Source: Bradyrhizobium pachyrhizi
Lineage (GTDB): Bacteria; Pseudomonadota; Alphaproteobacteria; Rhizobiales; Xanthobacteraceae
Length of the DNA: 36,413 bases
Reading direction: 5' to 3'
NCBI RefSeq assembly: GCF_001189245.1
Contig: NZ_LFIQ01000057.1
Span: 106,615-143,027 of the forward strand
Positions 14,757 through 23,862 of the stretch are shown piece after piece. The stretch's first letter is position 1. Each line of letters begins with the position of its first letter. A model generated the notes under the pieces. That model saw only the letters and a program-made list of their open reading frames with translations. It was not told the DNA's origin and did no database searches. A program made the position numbers and the translations under genes.

Positions 14757-16079
14757 GCCGCTCGCCGCAAACAGCTCCCATGTCCCGGGCAGTCCCTTCA
14801 GCTCGAACGCGCCGCGCTCGGCGAATTTCAACCCGGCGCCCGCGACCAGATCGGTCACCACGCGCGACACCAGCACCTCGTTCGAGCCGCACTGCGACAT
14901 CACGCGCGCCGCGGCGTGGACCGCTATGCCGCCGATATCCGCCCCCCTCACCTCGATCTCGCCGGTGTGCAGGCCCGCTCGCACCGGCAGGCCGATCTGC
15001 CGCGCGGCCGAGCCGAACGCCAGCGCACAGCGTACGGCGCGGCCGGGACCGTCGAAGGTCGCCAGAATGCCGTCGCCGGTGCTCTTCACCAGATGGCCGC
15101 GATGGCGGCCGACCATCTGCTGCGCGAGTTGATCGTGATCGTCGAGCAGACGTCGCCAACGATGATCTCCCATCGTCGCGGCGCTGCGGGTCGAATCGAC
15201 GATATCGGTGAACAGCACGGTCGCAAGCACTCGGTCGAGTTCGGCATCACCACCATCGCGATGGCCGGTGACGAATTCCTCGACATCGCCGAGCATCGCC
15301 TCGGTCTCGCCGACCCAGTAGTAGTGATCGCAGCCGGGATATTCCACGTATTTCGCGCCGGGGATCGAGCGCGCGACGGCACGGCCGAGCGCCACGGGAA
15401 CGCGGGCATCGCCGGTCCGATGCAGGACAAGCGTCGGAGTCTGGAGCATCGGCAGGATCGTCGTGACGTCGATCGCGCGATTGAGAACGAGCAGCGTCCG
15501 CAACGCTCCCGGACTGCTCGACAGCCGCTCGAATTTCGCGATCTGCGCGATCACTTCTGCATTCGTTGCCTGGCTCGGCGCGACAGTCTTGACCGTGTCG
15601 CCAGAACCCCAGTTCTGCACGATCTCGTCGCAGCGCTGCTGCCACACGTCGTCCGGCTGGCGGTCCTTCGAGCGGGCAAAACTGCCGAGCAGAACGAGAT
15701 GCGAAACGCGGTCCGGATAGGTTGCTGCAAACAGCACACTCATCGGACAGCCCTCGGAGAAGCCGAACAACACCGCCTTCGCGGAGCCTATGGCATCCAT
15801 GATGGCCCGGACGTCGTCCATGCGCTGCTCGAGGGAGGGCGCGCCGGTCATCCGATCCGACAATCCCTGTCCGCGTTTGTCGAAGGTCACGACCCGGGCG
15901 AAACGCGACAGGCGGCGCAGTACGGCGGTGTAGCCGGGCATCTCGTGCATGAACTCGATGTGCGAGAACAGGCCGGGGACAAGGATGATGTCGACAGGGC
16001 CATCGCCCATCACCTGATAGGCGATGCTCGCGTCGGCGCTTTGCGCGTAGTGCGTCTCGGGCAGTCTGAAATCGGTCAT
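14754..16079 (-). CDS. Alpha/beta-hydrolase fused to a class III adenylate cyclase domain
   Basis: A 441-residue two-domain protein starting at ATG 16079. Residues about 15-272 form an alpha/beta-hydrolase with a full triad: Ser108 in GFSEG, Asp224 and His252. Residues about 285-437 form a class III nucleotide cyclase domain with metal-binding Asp292 (LFTDIVDST) and Asp336 (STGDG), and adenine-selecting Lys332 and Asp381. The usual transition-state Asn is His388 (GIAVHAAARV), while Arg392 is kept. The architecture is that of mycobacterial Rv1900c, for which I recall the same kind of substitution. The likely role is making cAMP under control of a ligand bound or hydrolysed by the first domain. 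No signal or membrane segment. It lies 46 nt after purD on the same strand. The stop codon comes from an intergenic repeat. Confidence 0.9.
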   Translation of the reverse strand: MTDFRLPETHYAQSADASIAYQVMGDGPVDIILVPGLFSHIEFMHEMPGYTAVLRRLSRFARVVTFDKRGQGLSDRMTGAPSLEQRMDDVRAIMDAIGSAKAVLFGFSEGCPMSVLFAATYPDRVSHLVLLGSFARSKDRQPDDVWQQRCDEIVQNWGSGDTVKTVAPSQATNAEVIAQIAKFERLSSSPGALRTLLVLNRAIDVTTILPMLQTPTLVLHRTGDARVPVALGRAVARSIPGAKYVEYPGCDHYYWVGETEAMLGDVEEFVTGHRDGGDAELDRVLATVLFTDIVDSTRSAATMGDHRWRRLLDDHDQLAQQMVGRHRGHLVKSTGDGILATFDGPGRAVRCALAFGSAARQIGLPVRAGLHTGEIEVRGADIGGIAVHAAARVMSQCGSNEVLVSRVVTDLVAGAGLKFAERGAFELKGLPGTWELFAASG

Positions 16080-16125
16080 TCGAAGGCCCCGGGGCGCGCC
16101 ATTGTCGCCGCTGAGGCCGGATTGA

Positions 16126-17403
16126 TCAACCCTTCTCCACCTCGACCGCCTGCCAGGCGATGTCGCGACGGCAGAATCCGTCCGGCCATTTGATGCGATC
16201 GATCGCCTGATAGGCGCGGTCGCGCGCCTCGGTGACCGTCTTGCCCATCGCACACACGTTCAGCACCCGGCCGCCATTGGCGATGATTGCGCCATCCTTC
16301 GCCACCGTGCCGGCGTGGAAGATCTCGACGCCCTCGACCTTGGCCGCGTCATCGAGGCCGCCGATCCGCGTGCCCTTGATGTAGTCGCCGGGATAGCCCT
16401 TCGCCGCCATCACCACCGTCAGCGCCGGGTCCGGATACCAGCGCAGGTCGAAATTCTTCAACTGCCCGTCGATCGAGGCGAGGAAGGCCGGCACGATGTC
16501 CGACATCATCCGCAGCATCAGCACCTGGCACTCGGGATCGCCGAAGCGAACATTGTATTCGAACAGTTTTGGGCCCTGCGCGGTCAGCATCACGCCGGCA
16601 TAGAGCACTCCCTTGAACGGCGTGCCGCGGCTCTTCATCCCGGCAACCGTCGGCAGGATGATCCGCGCCATGATCTGGTCGTGCACCTCAGGCGTCACGA
16701 ACGGCGTCGGCGAATAGGCGCCCATGCCACCGGTGTTCGGCCCCTTGTCGTGATCGAACACCCGCTTGTGGTCCTGCGCCGAGGCCAGCGGAATTGCGGT
16801 CTCGCCGTCACACAGCGCGAAGAAGCTGATCTCGCGGCCCGACAAAAATTCCTCGATCACGACCTCGGCGCCGGCCGAGCCGAACGCACCCTCGAACATC
16901 ATCGCAATCGCGGCCTCGGCCTCGGGCAGCGTCTGCGCCACCACGACGCCCTTGCCGGCCGCAAGCCCGTCGGCCTTGACCACGATCGGTGCGCCCTGGG
17001 CGCGGACATAGGCCACCGCGTCCTTCGCATTGTCGAAGCGGCGATAGGCGCCGGTCGGAATGTCGAACTCGCTGCAGAGGTCCTTGGTGAAGCCCTTGGA
17101 GCCCTCGAGCTGGGCGGCCTGCCTGCTCGGCCCGAACGCCTTGATGCCGACCGCGACGAGGTCGTCGACGATCCCGGCGGCGAGCGGCGTCTCCGGACCG
17201 ACCACCACCAGTTCGACCGCATTGCCCCGGCAGAATTCGATCACCGCGGCATGGTCGGCGACATCGAGCGCAACGCATTCGGCCTCGCGCGCGATCCCGG
17301 CATTGCCCGGCGCGCACCAGAGTTTCGTCACCAGCGGGGATGCGGCGATCTTCCACGCCAGCGCATGTTCGCGGCCACCGGAACCGAGCAGGAGGATGTT
17401 CAT
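16126..17403 (-). CDS. purD: Phosphoribosylamine-glycine ligase (GAR synthetase) PurD
   Basis: A 425-residue ATP-grasp enzyme of purine synthesis. The N-terminus [17 protein letters not shown] is the PurD signature. [19 protein letters not shown] (ATP-grasp) and [18 protein letters not shown] sequence (here [16 protein letters not shown], metal binding) are intact. The reaction joins 5-phosphoribosylamine and glycine with ATP to give glycinamide ribonucleotide in the cytoplasm. Length is typical. It is divergent from xseA across 165 bp, and the same purD/xseA arrangement is common in related bacteria. Confidence 0.97.
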   Translation of the reverse strand: MNILLLGSGGREHALAWKIAASPLVTKLWCAPGNAGIAREAECVALDVADHAAVIEFCRGNAVELVVVGPETPLAAGIVDDLVAVGIKAFGPSRQAAQLEGSKGFTKDLCSEFDIPTGAYRRFDNAKDAVAYVRAQGAPIVVKADGLAAGKGVVVAQTLPEAEAAIAMMFEGAFGSAGAEVVIEEFLSGREISFFALCDGETAIPLASAQDHKRVFDHDKGPNTGGMGAYSPTPFVTPEVHDQIMARIILPTVAGMKSRGTPFKGVLYAGVMLTAQGPKLFEYNVRFGDPECQVLMLRMMSDIVPAFLASIDGQLKNFDLRWYPDPALTVVMAAKGYPGDYIKGTRIGGLDDAAKVEGVEIFHAGTVAKDGAIIANGGRVLNVCAMGKTVTEARDRAYQAIDRIKWPDGFCRRDIAWQAVEVEKG

Positions 17404-17459
17404 CTGTGTCGCCGATCAGAGGGGTTGTAACGCCATTTCGTCCGGTTTAGCACGCTCCC

Positions 17460-17553
17460 GAACCGCAGCAACACGCGGTTCGATCAGATGTGGATATGTG
17501 ATTCGACGCCTGAAACGCGGCGTCCGGACCTTGCACACGGGGTCGAAAACCCC
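17460..17553. promoter_or_regulatory. Two hairpins in the purD-xseA divergent region
   Basis: GAACCGC (17460-17466) pairs with GCGGTTC (17475-17481), and GGGGT (17539-17543) pairs with ACCCC (17549-17553). The second stem lies 15 nt before the xseA ATG. They could be operators or leader structures; function is not shown by the sequence. Confidence 0.35.
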
Positions 17554-17568
17554 GATTCTATAGATCAG

Positions 17569-19191
17569 ATGACCGCTGCTCCGAATCTCGTCAACGCGCC
17601 TGAATTCACCGTCTCGGAACTCTCTTCCGCCCTGAGGCGGACGGTGGAGGACCGCTTCGGCCATGTCCGTGTCCGCGGCGAGATTTCCGGCTTTCGCGGC
17701 CCGCATTCCTCCGGCCACTGCTATTTCGCCCTGAAGGACGAGAGCGCCAAGATCGAGGCCGTGATCTGGAAGTTCGCCCACGCCCGGATGCGCTTCAAGC
17801 CGCAAGAGGGCCTCGAGGTCATCGCCACCGGCAAGCTGACCACCTATCCGAACTCCTCGAAGTACCAGATCGTCATCGATTCGCTGGAGCCCGCCGGCGT
17901 CGGCGCGCTGATGGCGCTGATGGAGGAGCGCAAGAAGAAGCTCGCCGCCGAGGGCCTGTTCGACGAGGCCCGCAAGCAGCTTTTGCCCTGGCTGCCCGAG
18001 GTGATCGGCGTCGTCACCTCGCCGACCGGCGCCGTGATCCGCGACATTCTGCACCGGCTGGAGGACCGCTTCCCCCGCCGCGTGCTGGTCTGGCCGGTCA
18101 AGGTGCAGGGCGACGGTTCGGCCGAACAGGTGGCGGCCGCGATCCGCGGCTTCAACGCGCTGCCGGAGGGCGGCCGGATCCCGCGGCCTGATCTCTTGAT
18201 CGTCGCGCGCGGCGGCGGTTCGCTGGAGGACCTGTGGTCGTTCAACGAGGAGATCGTGGTCCGCGCCGCGGCCGAGAGCCATATCCCGCTGATCTCGGCG
18301 GTCGGCCATGAGACCGACATCACGCTGATCGACTTCGTCGCCGACAAGCGCGCACCGACGCCGACCGCTGCCGCCGAGATGGCGGTGCCGGTGCGCAGCG
18401 AGCTGTTCGTCGAGGTTCAGGCGCTCGCCCGCCGCACCATGGTGTGCTGGCAGCGCGCCCAGGAGGCCCGCCGCAACGAGCTGCGTGCCGCGGCGCGGGC
18501 GCTGCCGGCGGCGCACGAGCTGCTGGCGATCCCGCGGCAGCGGCTCGATCATCTCGCAGCGGGATTGCCGCGCGGGCTGAAGGCCAATACGCACGCACAT
18601 TTCCGCCGCTTTGCCGCCAGCAGTTCGCGCCTCACCATCGGCGTGCTCCGCGGCCAGATCGCGCATGCGCGGCAGCGGCTCACCGCATCCGGCGAGCGCA
18701 TCACGCTATCGGCGCGCGCGCTGCTGCATCGCCGCCGCGAGCGCTTCAGCGGGCTCGAGATCCGGCTCAAGGCCTCGAAGCTCGCCAACGCCAAGGCCCA
18801 GCGCAACGCCATCGCCCGCGATCTCGAACGCACCCACCGCCTCGCCGAGCGCGCCCGCCGTGCGCTGGTGACGACGATGCAGCGGCTCGAGGCGCGCGTC
18901 GCCCATAGCGGCCAGCTGCTGTCGGCGCTGTCCTATCGCGGCGTGCTGGCGCGCGGCTTTGCGCTGGTGCGCGACGCGCACGGCCACGCCCTGCACTCCG
19001 CCGCGGCGGTCGGCCCGAATGCCGGCCTGTCGATCGAGTTCGCCGATGGCCGCGTCGCCGCCACCGCTGACGCCAATCAGCCTCCGGCAACGGTAACGCC
19101 CGAGAGCCAGCCGAAGCCTCAGCCGCGCGAGGCGAAACCGGCGGCGCCGAAGCGCGTCACCAAGCCGGTGGACCAAGGCAGTCTGTTCTAG
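17569..19191 (+). CDS. xseA: Exodeoxyribonuclease VII large subunit XseA
   Basis: A 540-residue protein from ATG 17569. The N-terminal OB-fold is [30 protein letters not shown]; next comes the catalytic region with [18 protein letters not shown] and [17 protein letters not shown], followed by [28 protein letters not shown], then a long coiled-coil region rich in Arg and a C-terminal [10 protein letters not shown] segment. With XseB it degrades single-stranded DNA from both ends, for repair and recombination. It is longer than the 456-residue E. coli protein because of an Ala/Pro/Lys-rich tail (about 505-540), as in many alphaproteobacteria. The last stop overlaps the stop of the convergent gene within a shared CTAG. 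Confidence 0.96.
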   Translation: MTAAPNLVNAPEFTVSELSSALRRTVEDRFGHVRVRGEISGFRGPHSSGHCYFALKDESAKIEAVIWKFAHARMRFKPQEGLEVIATGKLTTYPNSSKYQIVIDSLEPAGVGALMALMEERKKKLAAEGLFDEARKQLLPWLPEVIGVVTSPTGAVIRDILHRLEDRFPRRVLVWPVKVQGDGSAEQVAAAIRGFNALPEGGRIPRPDLLIVARGGGSLEDLWSFNEEIVVRAAAESHIPLISAVGHETDITLIDFVADKRAPTPTAAAEMAVPVRSELFVEVQALARRTMVCWQRAQEARRNELRAAARALPAAHELLAIPRQRLDHLAAGLPRGLKANTHAHFRRFAASSSRLTIGVLRGQIAHARQRLTASGERITLSARALLHRRRERFSGLEIRLKASKLANAKAQRNAIARDLERTHRLAERARRALVTTMQRLEARVAHSGQLLSALSYRGVLARGFALVRDAHGHALHSAAAVGPNAGLSIEFADGRVAATADANQPPATVTPESQPKPQPREAKPAAPKRVTKPVDQGSLF

Positions 19192-20018
19192 CGCGACAGC
19201 CACTCGGCGACTTGCTTTTGCGCATCCTTGCGCGCGCCGGTATCGGTGCCGATGTGACCACGCTCGGCGATCTCGGCATCGGAGGCCGCGACCGCGTGCA
19301 GCGGCAGGTTGGGCCGGTCGAAGTCGTGATAGGCCTCGGGATAGACCACGATCCGCGCCAGCGCGCTGCGGCCGCGGGCGCCGTCGACCATCTGGTGGCA
19401 GGCCGATGACGATGTCACGTCGTCGCGCGCGCCGATCAGGACCAACGTCGGCACCCGCGCGCTCCAGCCGAGGCCGAACGAGGCGCGGCAATCCGGATAG
19501 AATGCGACCGCCGAGCGAAAATCCGGCTTGACGTTGCGCGACCACATCTGCGGCCGCACCGCCCACAGCAAAGCGGCGGCGCCGTTGCCCCAGCCGATCA
19601 GGCTGATGCGGCGCTTCGCCACCCATTTCTGCTGCACCAGCCACTGCCGCGCCGCGTTGATGTCGGCGACCCGCGCGCGGCGGGTCTGGACCTGATGCTC
19701 CCTGATGCGGCACTGCGGGCTCAGCTCGCGCGAGCCGTAGCTGTCCGGCAGCAGCACCGCATGGCCGGTGGTCAGCAATTGCTCGGCCCAGTCGCGATAG
19801 CGCGGCAGGACCGGTTCGGACCGGCCGGCGAGACCGCCGCAGCCATGCAGCGCGATGACGGTCGGGAACGGGCCGTCGCCATCGGGCCGGTAGAGCTGCG
19901 CGTGCAGCGTGATATTGCCTTCGGGGATCTCGACCTGATGCGGGGCCGGGAGTGGCGAAGCGGCCGCGGCCGGCACGGCAAGCATGGCGAGGCACATGAA
20001 AACTGGCTTGAGGCGCAT
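19188..20018 (-). CDS. Exported dienelactone hydrolase-like protein with a missing nucleophile
   Basis: A 276-residue alpha/beta-fold protein. ATG 20018 gives a clean signal peptide ([20 protein letters not shown]), so it is probably periplasmic. Fold landmarks of the dienelactone hydrolase family are present: VIALHGCGG (oxyanion loop), the elbow after strand 5, Asp in [10 protein letters not shown] and His in EAYHDFDRP. The nucleophile elbow reads [10 protein letters not shown]: where G-x-Ser/Cys-x-G is expected, the third position is Gly (codon GGC). A single base change from AGC would explain it. It is therefore probably inactive as a hydrolase, or binds ligands only. There are five cysteines in the mature part. 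Convergent with xseA, sharing the CTAG in which both stop codons lie. Confidence 0.8.
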   Translation of the reverse strand: MRLKPVFMCLAMLAVPAAAASPLPAPHQVEIPEGNITLHAQLYRPDGDGPFPTVIALHGCGGLAGRSEPVLPRYRDWAEQLLTTGHAVLLPDSYGSRELSPQCRIREHQVQTRRARVADINAARQWLVQQKWVAKRRISLIGWGNGAAALLWAVRPQMWSRNVKPDFRSAVAFYPDCRASFGLGWSARVPTLVLIGARDDVTSSSACHQMVDGARGRSALARIVVYPEAYHDFDRPNLPLHAVAASDAEIAERGHIGTDTGARKDAQKQVAEWLSR

Positions 20019-20204
20019 CCGATCCGGCCGGCTCGTTATGGCGCCGCAAACATAGCGGACCACGGCCGCAAGGCTACCATGCGCGTCTGCCGCCAAATCA
20101 TCACAAGTCGGTGGTTTAACGGGCGGACATGACACCCTATCTGTGATAGACGGTTCCATCGACATCCAGATGGCCTCGTCGGAGGCAAGGCGGAGAGCTC
20201 AATC

Positions 20205-20432
20205 GTGCTGAACAAGTTCGGTCCCTCGGGCCATGGCGAAGCGCAGGTGCAATATCTCGACGGCGATTTCCGCGTGATCTCGCCCGGCACCTTTGTGCGT
20301 TGTGCCATCACCGACGTCCGGATTCCGCTCGACGAGCTGAAGTACTGGAGCGTCGATCTGCAGGAAGCCTACGCCACCCCGACGGCCGTGCTGCAGCGCC
20401 ACCATCCCGGCGTCCTCAAGCCGCAGGCCTAG
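20205..20432 (+). CDS. DUF2093 family small protein
   Basis: A 75-residue protein starting at GTG 20205, with a good ribosome-binding site (GGCGGAGAG) upstream. The sequence (MLNKFGPSGHGEAQVQYLDG at the start, then FRVISPGTFVRCAITDVRIPL and LKYWSVDLQEAYATP) matches the small alphaproteobacterial DUF2093 family as I know it. No cofactor site, signal or membrane segment. It is convergent with lpxK (14 nt between stops); a DUF2093 gene next to lpxK is frequent in rhizobia. Function unknown. Confidence 0.85.
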   Translation: MLNKFGPSGHGEAQVQYLDGDFRVISPGTFVRCAITDVRIPLDELKYWSVDLQEAYATPTAVLQRHHPGVLKPQA

Positions 20433-20446
20433 GCTCGACGCCGGGT

Positions 20447-21469
20447 TCATTTGCGCAGCCTCCTGTCCCGCGCCCTGAACAGCTGATCGGCCACCAGGCG
20501 CCGCAGCGCGTCGCCATCGTCGAATTGCAGCGTCACCGCGAACGGCACGATCGCCTGCGCCCAGGCCGGCATCCCGTCCGGACCACGCAACCGCGCGAGA
20601 TCCTTTTCCGTCGTCACCAGCGTCAGTCCGTCGCCACGCGCCTCGGCAACGAGCGCTTCGATCTCCTCCTTGGTGAAGGCGTGATGATCGGCGAAAGCCT
20701 TGCTGCACACGACGTCGACGCCGCTTGAGCGCAACGTGTTGAAGAAGCGCGCGGGATCGCCGATGCCGGCAAAGGCGAGCGCACGCGTTCCGCTCAGCGC
20801 CGCCAGCGAAGCCTGGTCCGGCTTCAGATGCGCCGACAGCACCGGCTTGCCGCGGGACGCCAGATCGGCCGCAATCCTTTGCGCCGCGCTCCCCTCGCCG
20901 ACCACGATCAGCGCGTCGGTCCGTTCCAGCTGCGGCACCAGCGGCGCGCGCAACGGTCCCGCCGGAATCACGCGGCCACTGCCGACGCCGCGCGTGCCGT
21001 CGATCACGATCAGGCAAGCATCCTTCGCCACCGAGGGATTCTGGAAGCCGTCATCCATCAGGATCACGCTTGCGTCCTGCGCGCGCGCCAGCGCCAGGCC
21101 TGCGGCGCGGTCGCGCGACACCACGACCGGCAAGCACGCCGCCATCATCAGCGGCTCGTCGCCGACATCGGCCGCCGTGTGGCTGTCGCGATCGACCTTG
21201 ACCGGGCCAGCGAGCCTGCCGCCATAGCCGCGGCTGAGCACCACCGGCCGCTCGTCAATTTCGCGCAGCAATTTTGCCAGCGCCAGCACCGTTGGCGTCT
21301 TGCCGGCGCCGCCGACATGGTAATTGCCGACGCAGATCACGGGAATGCCGGCGTCGACGCCGGATTGCCGCATCCGCCGTGCGGCGACCGCGCCGTAAAG
21401 CGCGGCAAGCGGTTGGAGCAGTTGCGATGTCCAAGACGACGGCCGGTGCCAGAAGGCCGGCTCACGCAT
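20447..21469 (-). CDS. lpxK: Tetraacyldisaccharide 4'-kinase LpxK
   Basis: A 340-residue kinase of lipid A synthesis. The N-terminal region has a Walker A loop in CVGNYHVGGAGKTPTVLAL (46-64), preceded by MREPAFWHRPSSW typical of LpxK. LSRGYGG and ILMDDGFQNPSVAKD (Walker B-like) are also family marks. It transfers phosphate from ATP to the 4' position of the lipid A disaccharide at the inner face of the cytoplasmic membrane. The start overlaps the end of waaA by 8 nt (21462-21469), so translation is coupled. It is the last gene of the operon running from pmbA. Confidence 0.96.
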   Translation of the reverse strand: MREPAFWHRPSSWTSQLLQPLAALYGAVAARRMRQSGVDAGIPVICVGNYHVGGAGKTPTVLALAKLLREIDERPVVLSRGYGGRLAGPVKVDRDSHTAADVGDEPLMMAACLPVVVSRDRAAGLALARAQDASVILMDDGFQNPSVAKDACLIVIDGTRGVGSGRVIPAGPLRAPLVPQLERTDALIVVGEGSAAQRIAADLASRGKPVLSAHLKPDQASLAALSGTRALAFAGIGDPARFFNTLRSSGVDVVCSKAFADHHAFTKEEIEALVAEARGDGLTLVTTEKDLARLRGPDGMPAWAQAIVPFAVTLQFDDGDALRRLVADQLFRARDRRLRK

Positions 21470-22748
21470 TGGCGGCTCCCATCTCGAGCCGCAATTGCAA
21501 CAGATAGGGCTCGAGAGCGGTCACCGTGCGCTCCAGCGCGCCACCGAGCTGTTCGACGACGCGCTCGGAGGCCGCCAGCGACGTGTCGCGTGCCGCGGAA
21601 TCCGCGAGGAACTGGCCGAGCTGCTTGACCAGCGCCTCCCGGTCATCGGCGCGGCGCGCGCCGCCGGCGCGATCGAGCGCCTCATAGACATCGGTGAAGT
21701 TGAACACGTGCGGGCCGTGCACGATGGCCGCGCCAAGCTTGATCGCCTCGATCGGATTCTGGCCACCATGCGCAACCAGCGAGCCGCCCATGAACACGAT
21801 CGGCGCGAGGCGATAGAACAGGCCGAGTTCGCCCATCGTATCGGCGACATAGATATCTGTTGTCGCGACCGGCAGATCCTCGTGCGAGCGCAGGCCGGGG
21901 CGCAGGCCGGCCTCCGTCACCAGCCGCGCCACCGCCTCGCCGCGCGCGGCATGCCGCGGCACGATCACCGTCAGCAGGCCGGGGAAGAATCCCGCGAGCG
22001 ACTTGTGCGCCTCGATCAGGATCTCTTCCTCGCCGGGATGGGTCGACGCGGCCACCACGATGGCGCGGCCGCGCGTCACCGACATCAGACGCTCCAGCTT
22101 GGCCGGATCGGCCGGCGGCGCCGCGACGTCGAGCTTGAGGTTGCCGGTGACGACGACGTTGTGGCTGCCGAGCGCGGCAAAGCGTTCGGCGTCGGTATTC
22201 GACTGCGCGAGGCAGATGTCGAACCGGCCGAGCAACGCGCCGATGGTGTTGGAGACCCGGCGCCAGCGCGGGAAGGAGCGCTGCGACATCCGCCCGTTGA
22301 TCAGCACCATCGGCAGCCGCCGCGCGGCGCTCGACAGGATCAGGTTCGGCCACAAATCGGATTCGATGAACAGCGCCAGCGACGGATGCCAGTGATCGAG
22401 GAAGCGCGTCACATAACGCGGCGAATCGTACGGCACGTATTGATGGATGACGTCGGGCGGGAAGCGCTTGGCGACGATCGCCGCCGAGGTCACCGTGCCC
22501 GAGGTGAGCAGGATGCGCAAATTGAGCGCGCGCAGCCGCTCGATCAGCCCGGCCGCCGCCAGCACCTCGCCGACGCTGGCGCCGTGAATCCACACCAGCG
22601 GGCCCTGCGGCCTGGTATCGGCGCTCACGCCGCGCCGCTCGCCGACGCGTTCGGGATCTTCCTTGCCGAGCTTGAGCCGCCGCTTGATCAGGGCAGGCGC
22701 GAGCGGCACCATCGCGGACGACAGCTTGCGGTACACACGCAACGTCAT
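21462..22748 (-). CDS. waaA: 3-deoxy-D-manno-octulosonic acid (Kdo) transferase WaaA
   Basis: A 428-residue GT30 enzyme from ATG 22748 (MTLRVYRKLSSAMVPLAP), 10 nt after the acyltransferase gene. It has a membrane-anchoring N-terminus, then VWIHGASVGE (the catalytic Glu region), LLTSGTVTSA, LFIESDLWPN, LINGRMSQRSFPRW, STHPGEEEI and GQNPIEA, all characteristic of WaaA/KdtA. It adds Kdo from CMP-Kdo to lipid IVA in the cytoplasmic membrane. Next to lpxK, which makes its acceptor, it forms the lipid A-Kdo module. Length is normal. Confidence 0.96.
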   Translation of the reverse strand: MTLRVYRKLSSAMVPLAPALIKRRLKLGKEDPERVGERRGVSADTRPQGPLVWIHGASVGEVLAAAGLIERLRALNLRILLTSGTVTSAAIVAKRFPPDVIHQYVPYDSPRYVTRFLDHWHPSLALFIESDLWPNLILSSAARRLPMVLINGRMSQRSFPRWRRVSNTIGALLGRFDICLAQSNTDAERFAALGSHNVVVTGNLKLDVAAPPADPAKLERLMSVTRGRAIVVAASTHPGEEEILIEAHKSLAGFFPGLLTVIVPRHAARGEAVARLVTEAGLRPGLRSHEDLPVATTDIYVADTMGELGLFYRLAPIVFMGGSLVAHGGQNPIEAIKLGAAIVHGPHVFNFTDVYEALDRAGGARRADDREALVKQLGQFLADSAARDTSLAASERVVEQLGGALERTVTALEPYLLQLRLEMGAANA

Positions 22749-22758
22749 CGGTAGCGAG

Positions 22759-23472
22759 CTAGCCAAGCGCTGCCTCCGGCCGCCCGACCGCTGCATAGGC
22801 ACGTCGGGTCGCTTCGTTGAGAAGTTCCTCCACGTGCTGCCGAAGCTTTTCCATCGTCGCGGCGTCGGCGTCGGGCGGCACATAGACCGGCTCAATACCT
22901 ACCACTGCGCCGCGCCCGAATGGCAAATTGATGGTGGTCGAATCCCAGTTTTTCAACCGGATGAATCGGCTGGTGACCATCGCAAAGGGGATGATCGGCC
23001 GGCCGGTCTCCCGCGCCAGCATGATGGCCCCGAGGCCCGCCACCCGCGCCCGCTTCGGCACGTCGGCCGTCGTGGCCATGTTGCAGCCGTCTTCCAGCGC
23101 CCGAACCATCTCCAGGAAGGCGCCGACACCGCCCTTGCGATGGAACGCGCCGGAATGATCGCCGGAACCTCTGATGGTGCCGATACCGAGCCGCTCCACC
23201 GCGAGGGCGTTGAACTCGCCGTCGCGGTGGCGGGAGATCAGCACCTTGGCGCGGTAGCTCTCCTTGGTCTTGATGAACGGCGTCATGAAGTGCTGGCCGT
23301 GCCAGAACACGAAGATCGCCGGCATCAGTGGCTCGACGATCCCGTACACGTCATGCGGCTGGTAGCTGAAGCGGTTGGTGTACCACACCAGCCGCAGATA
23401 CTCGGCCGCAAGCACACCCAGCGCGCGCTGCACGAAGCCGCTGCGCAGCAGATCGCGAAAAAGTCGTTTCAA
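22759..23472 (-). CDS. Lysophospholipid acyltransferase-like protein (DUF374)
   Basis: A 237-residue protein. The start is TTG 23472, which overlaps the stop of the preceding gene as TTGA; no in-frame ATG occurs until well inside the conserved part, so the TTG is likely used. Conserved stretches FVFWHGQHFMTPF, VLISRHRDGEFNALAVERLG, TIRGSGDHSG and GARFLEMVRAL-like text (here GGVGAFLEMVRALEDG) are those of the DUF374 group, related to LpxL/PlsC acyltransferases. In rhizobia this gene lies beside waaA and lpxK, so a role in acylating lipid A or a phospholipid is inferred. It is peripheral to the membrane, with a hydrophobic N-terminal part and no signal. Confidence 0.85.
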   Translation of the reverse strand: MKRLFRDLLRSGFVQRALGVLAAEYLRLVWYTNRFSYQPHDVYGIVEPLMPAIFVFWHGQHFMTPFIKTKESYRAKVLISRHRDGEFNALAVERLGIGTIRGSGDHSGAFHRKGGVGAFLEMVRALEDGCNMATTADVPKRARVAGLGAIMLARETGRPIIPFAMVTSRFIRLKNWDSTTINLPFGRGAVVGIEPVYVPPDADAATMEKLRQHVEELLNEATRRAYAAVGRPEAALG

Positions 23473-23717
23473 TGGGAATGCTTTGTGTCCTGCTCAGGAT
23501 CGAGCAACCGGTGGAGATGAACGACGAAATAGCGCATCTGGGCGTTGTCCACGGTCTGCTGCGCCTTCGCCTTCCAGGCTGCATAGGCGGTCGCATAGTT
23601 CGGGTAGACGCCGACGATCTCGACTTCGTCCAGATTCTTGAAGGTGTTGTGCTCAAGATCGGTCAACTCGCCGCCGATCACGAGGTGAAGCAGCTGGGGC
23701 TGGGCATTGTCTGACAT
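23469..23717 (-). CDS. DUF4170 family small protein
   Basis: An 82-residue protein from ATG 23717 (MSDNAQPQLLHLVIGGELTD). The segment HLVIGGELTDLEHNTFKNLDEVEIVGVYPNYATAYAAWKAKAQQTVDNAQMRYFVVHLHRLLDPE corresponds to DUF4170, a small alphaproteobacterial family found between cysQ-like and waaA genes. No signal, membrane segment or catalytic motif. Translation is coupled to the acyltransferase through the TTGA overlap. Function unknown; conserved placement suggests a role in lipopolysaccharide assembly or its control. Confidence 0.85.
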   Translation of the reverse strand: MSDNAQPQLLHLVIGGELTDLEHNTFKNLDEVEIVGVYPNYATAYAAWKAKAQQTVDNAQMRYFVVHLHRLLDPEQDTKHSH

Positions 23718-23762
23718 GATGGTGCTTTTCCTAACGAGATGCCCGGCAAACAAATGAAGTCG

Positions 23763-23836
23763 TGGTCGTCACAGGTCTGGTCGTCACAAGGCTGGTCGTC
23801 ACAAGGCTGTCGCAACAGGTCTGGTCGTCACAATCG
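23763..23836. repeat. 15 bp minisatellite, five units
   Basis: Tandem copies of TGGTCGTCACAAGGC at 23763-23777, 23778-23792, 23793-23807, 23808-23821 (14 bp, diverged) and 23822-23836 (last bases diverged). It lies in the spacer between the cysQ-like stop and the DUF4170 start inside the lipid A operon. The two middle units are identical, which suggests recent slippage. The 15 bp unit keeps a plus-strand frame open (WSSQG repeats), but I see no reason to think it is translated. Confidence 0.85.
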
Positions 23837-23862
23837 GAAACGCGGCACGGATCGGCGAGGCC

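Noticed and set aside
14700..16193. A 497-codon plus-strand frame starting in the 104 bp repeat (copy B)
   Set aside because: It is antisense to the hydrolase-cyclase gene; the same starting peptide appears at the other two repeat copies, showing it comes from the repeat.
23763..23836. Possible CRISPR-like array
   Set aside because: The units are contiguous 15 bp copies without unique spacers and there are no cas genes nearby.
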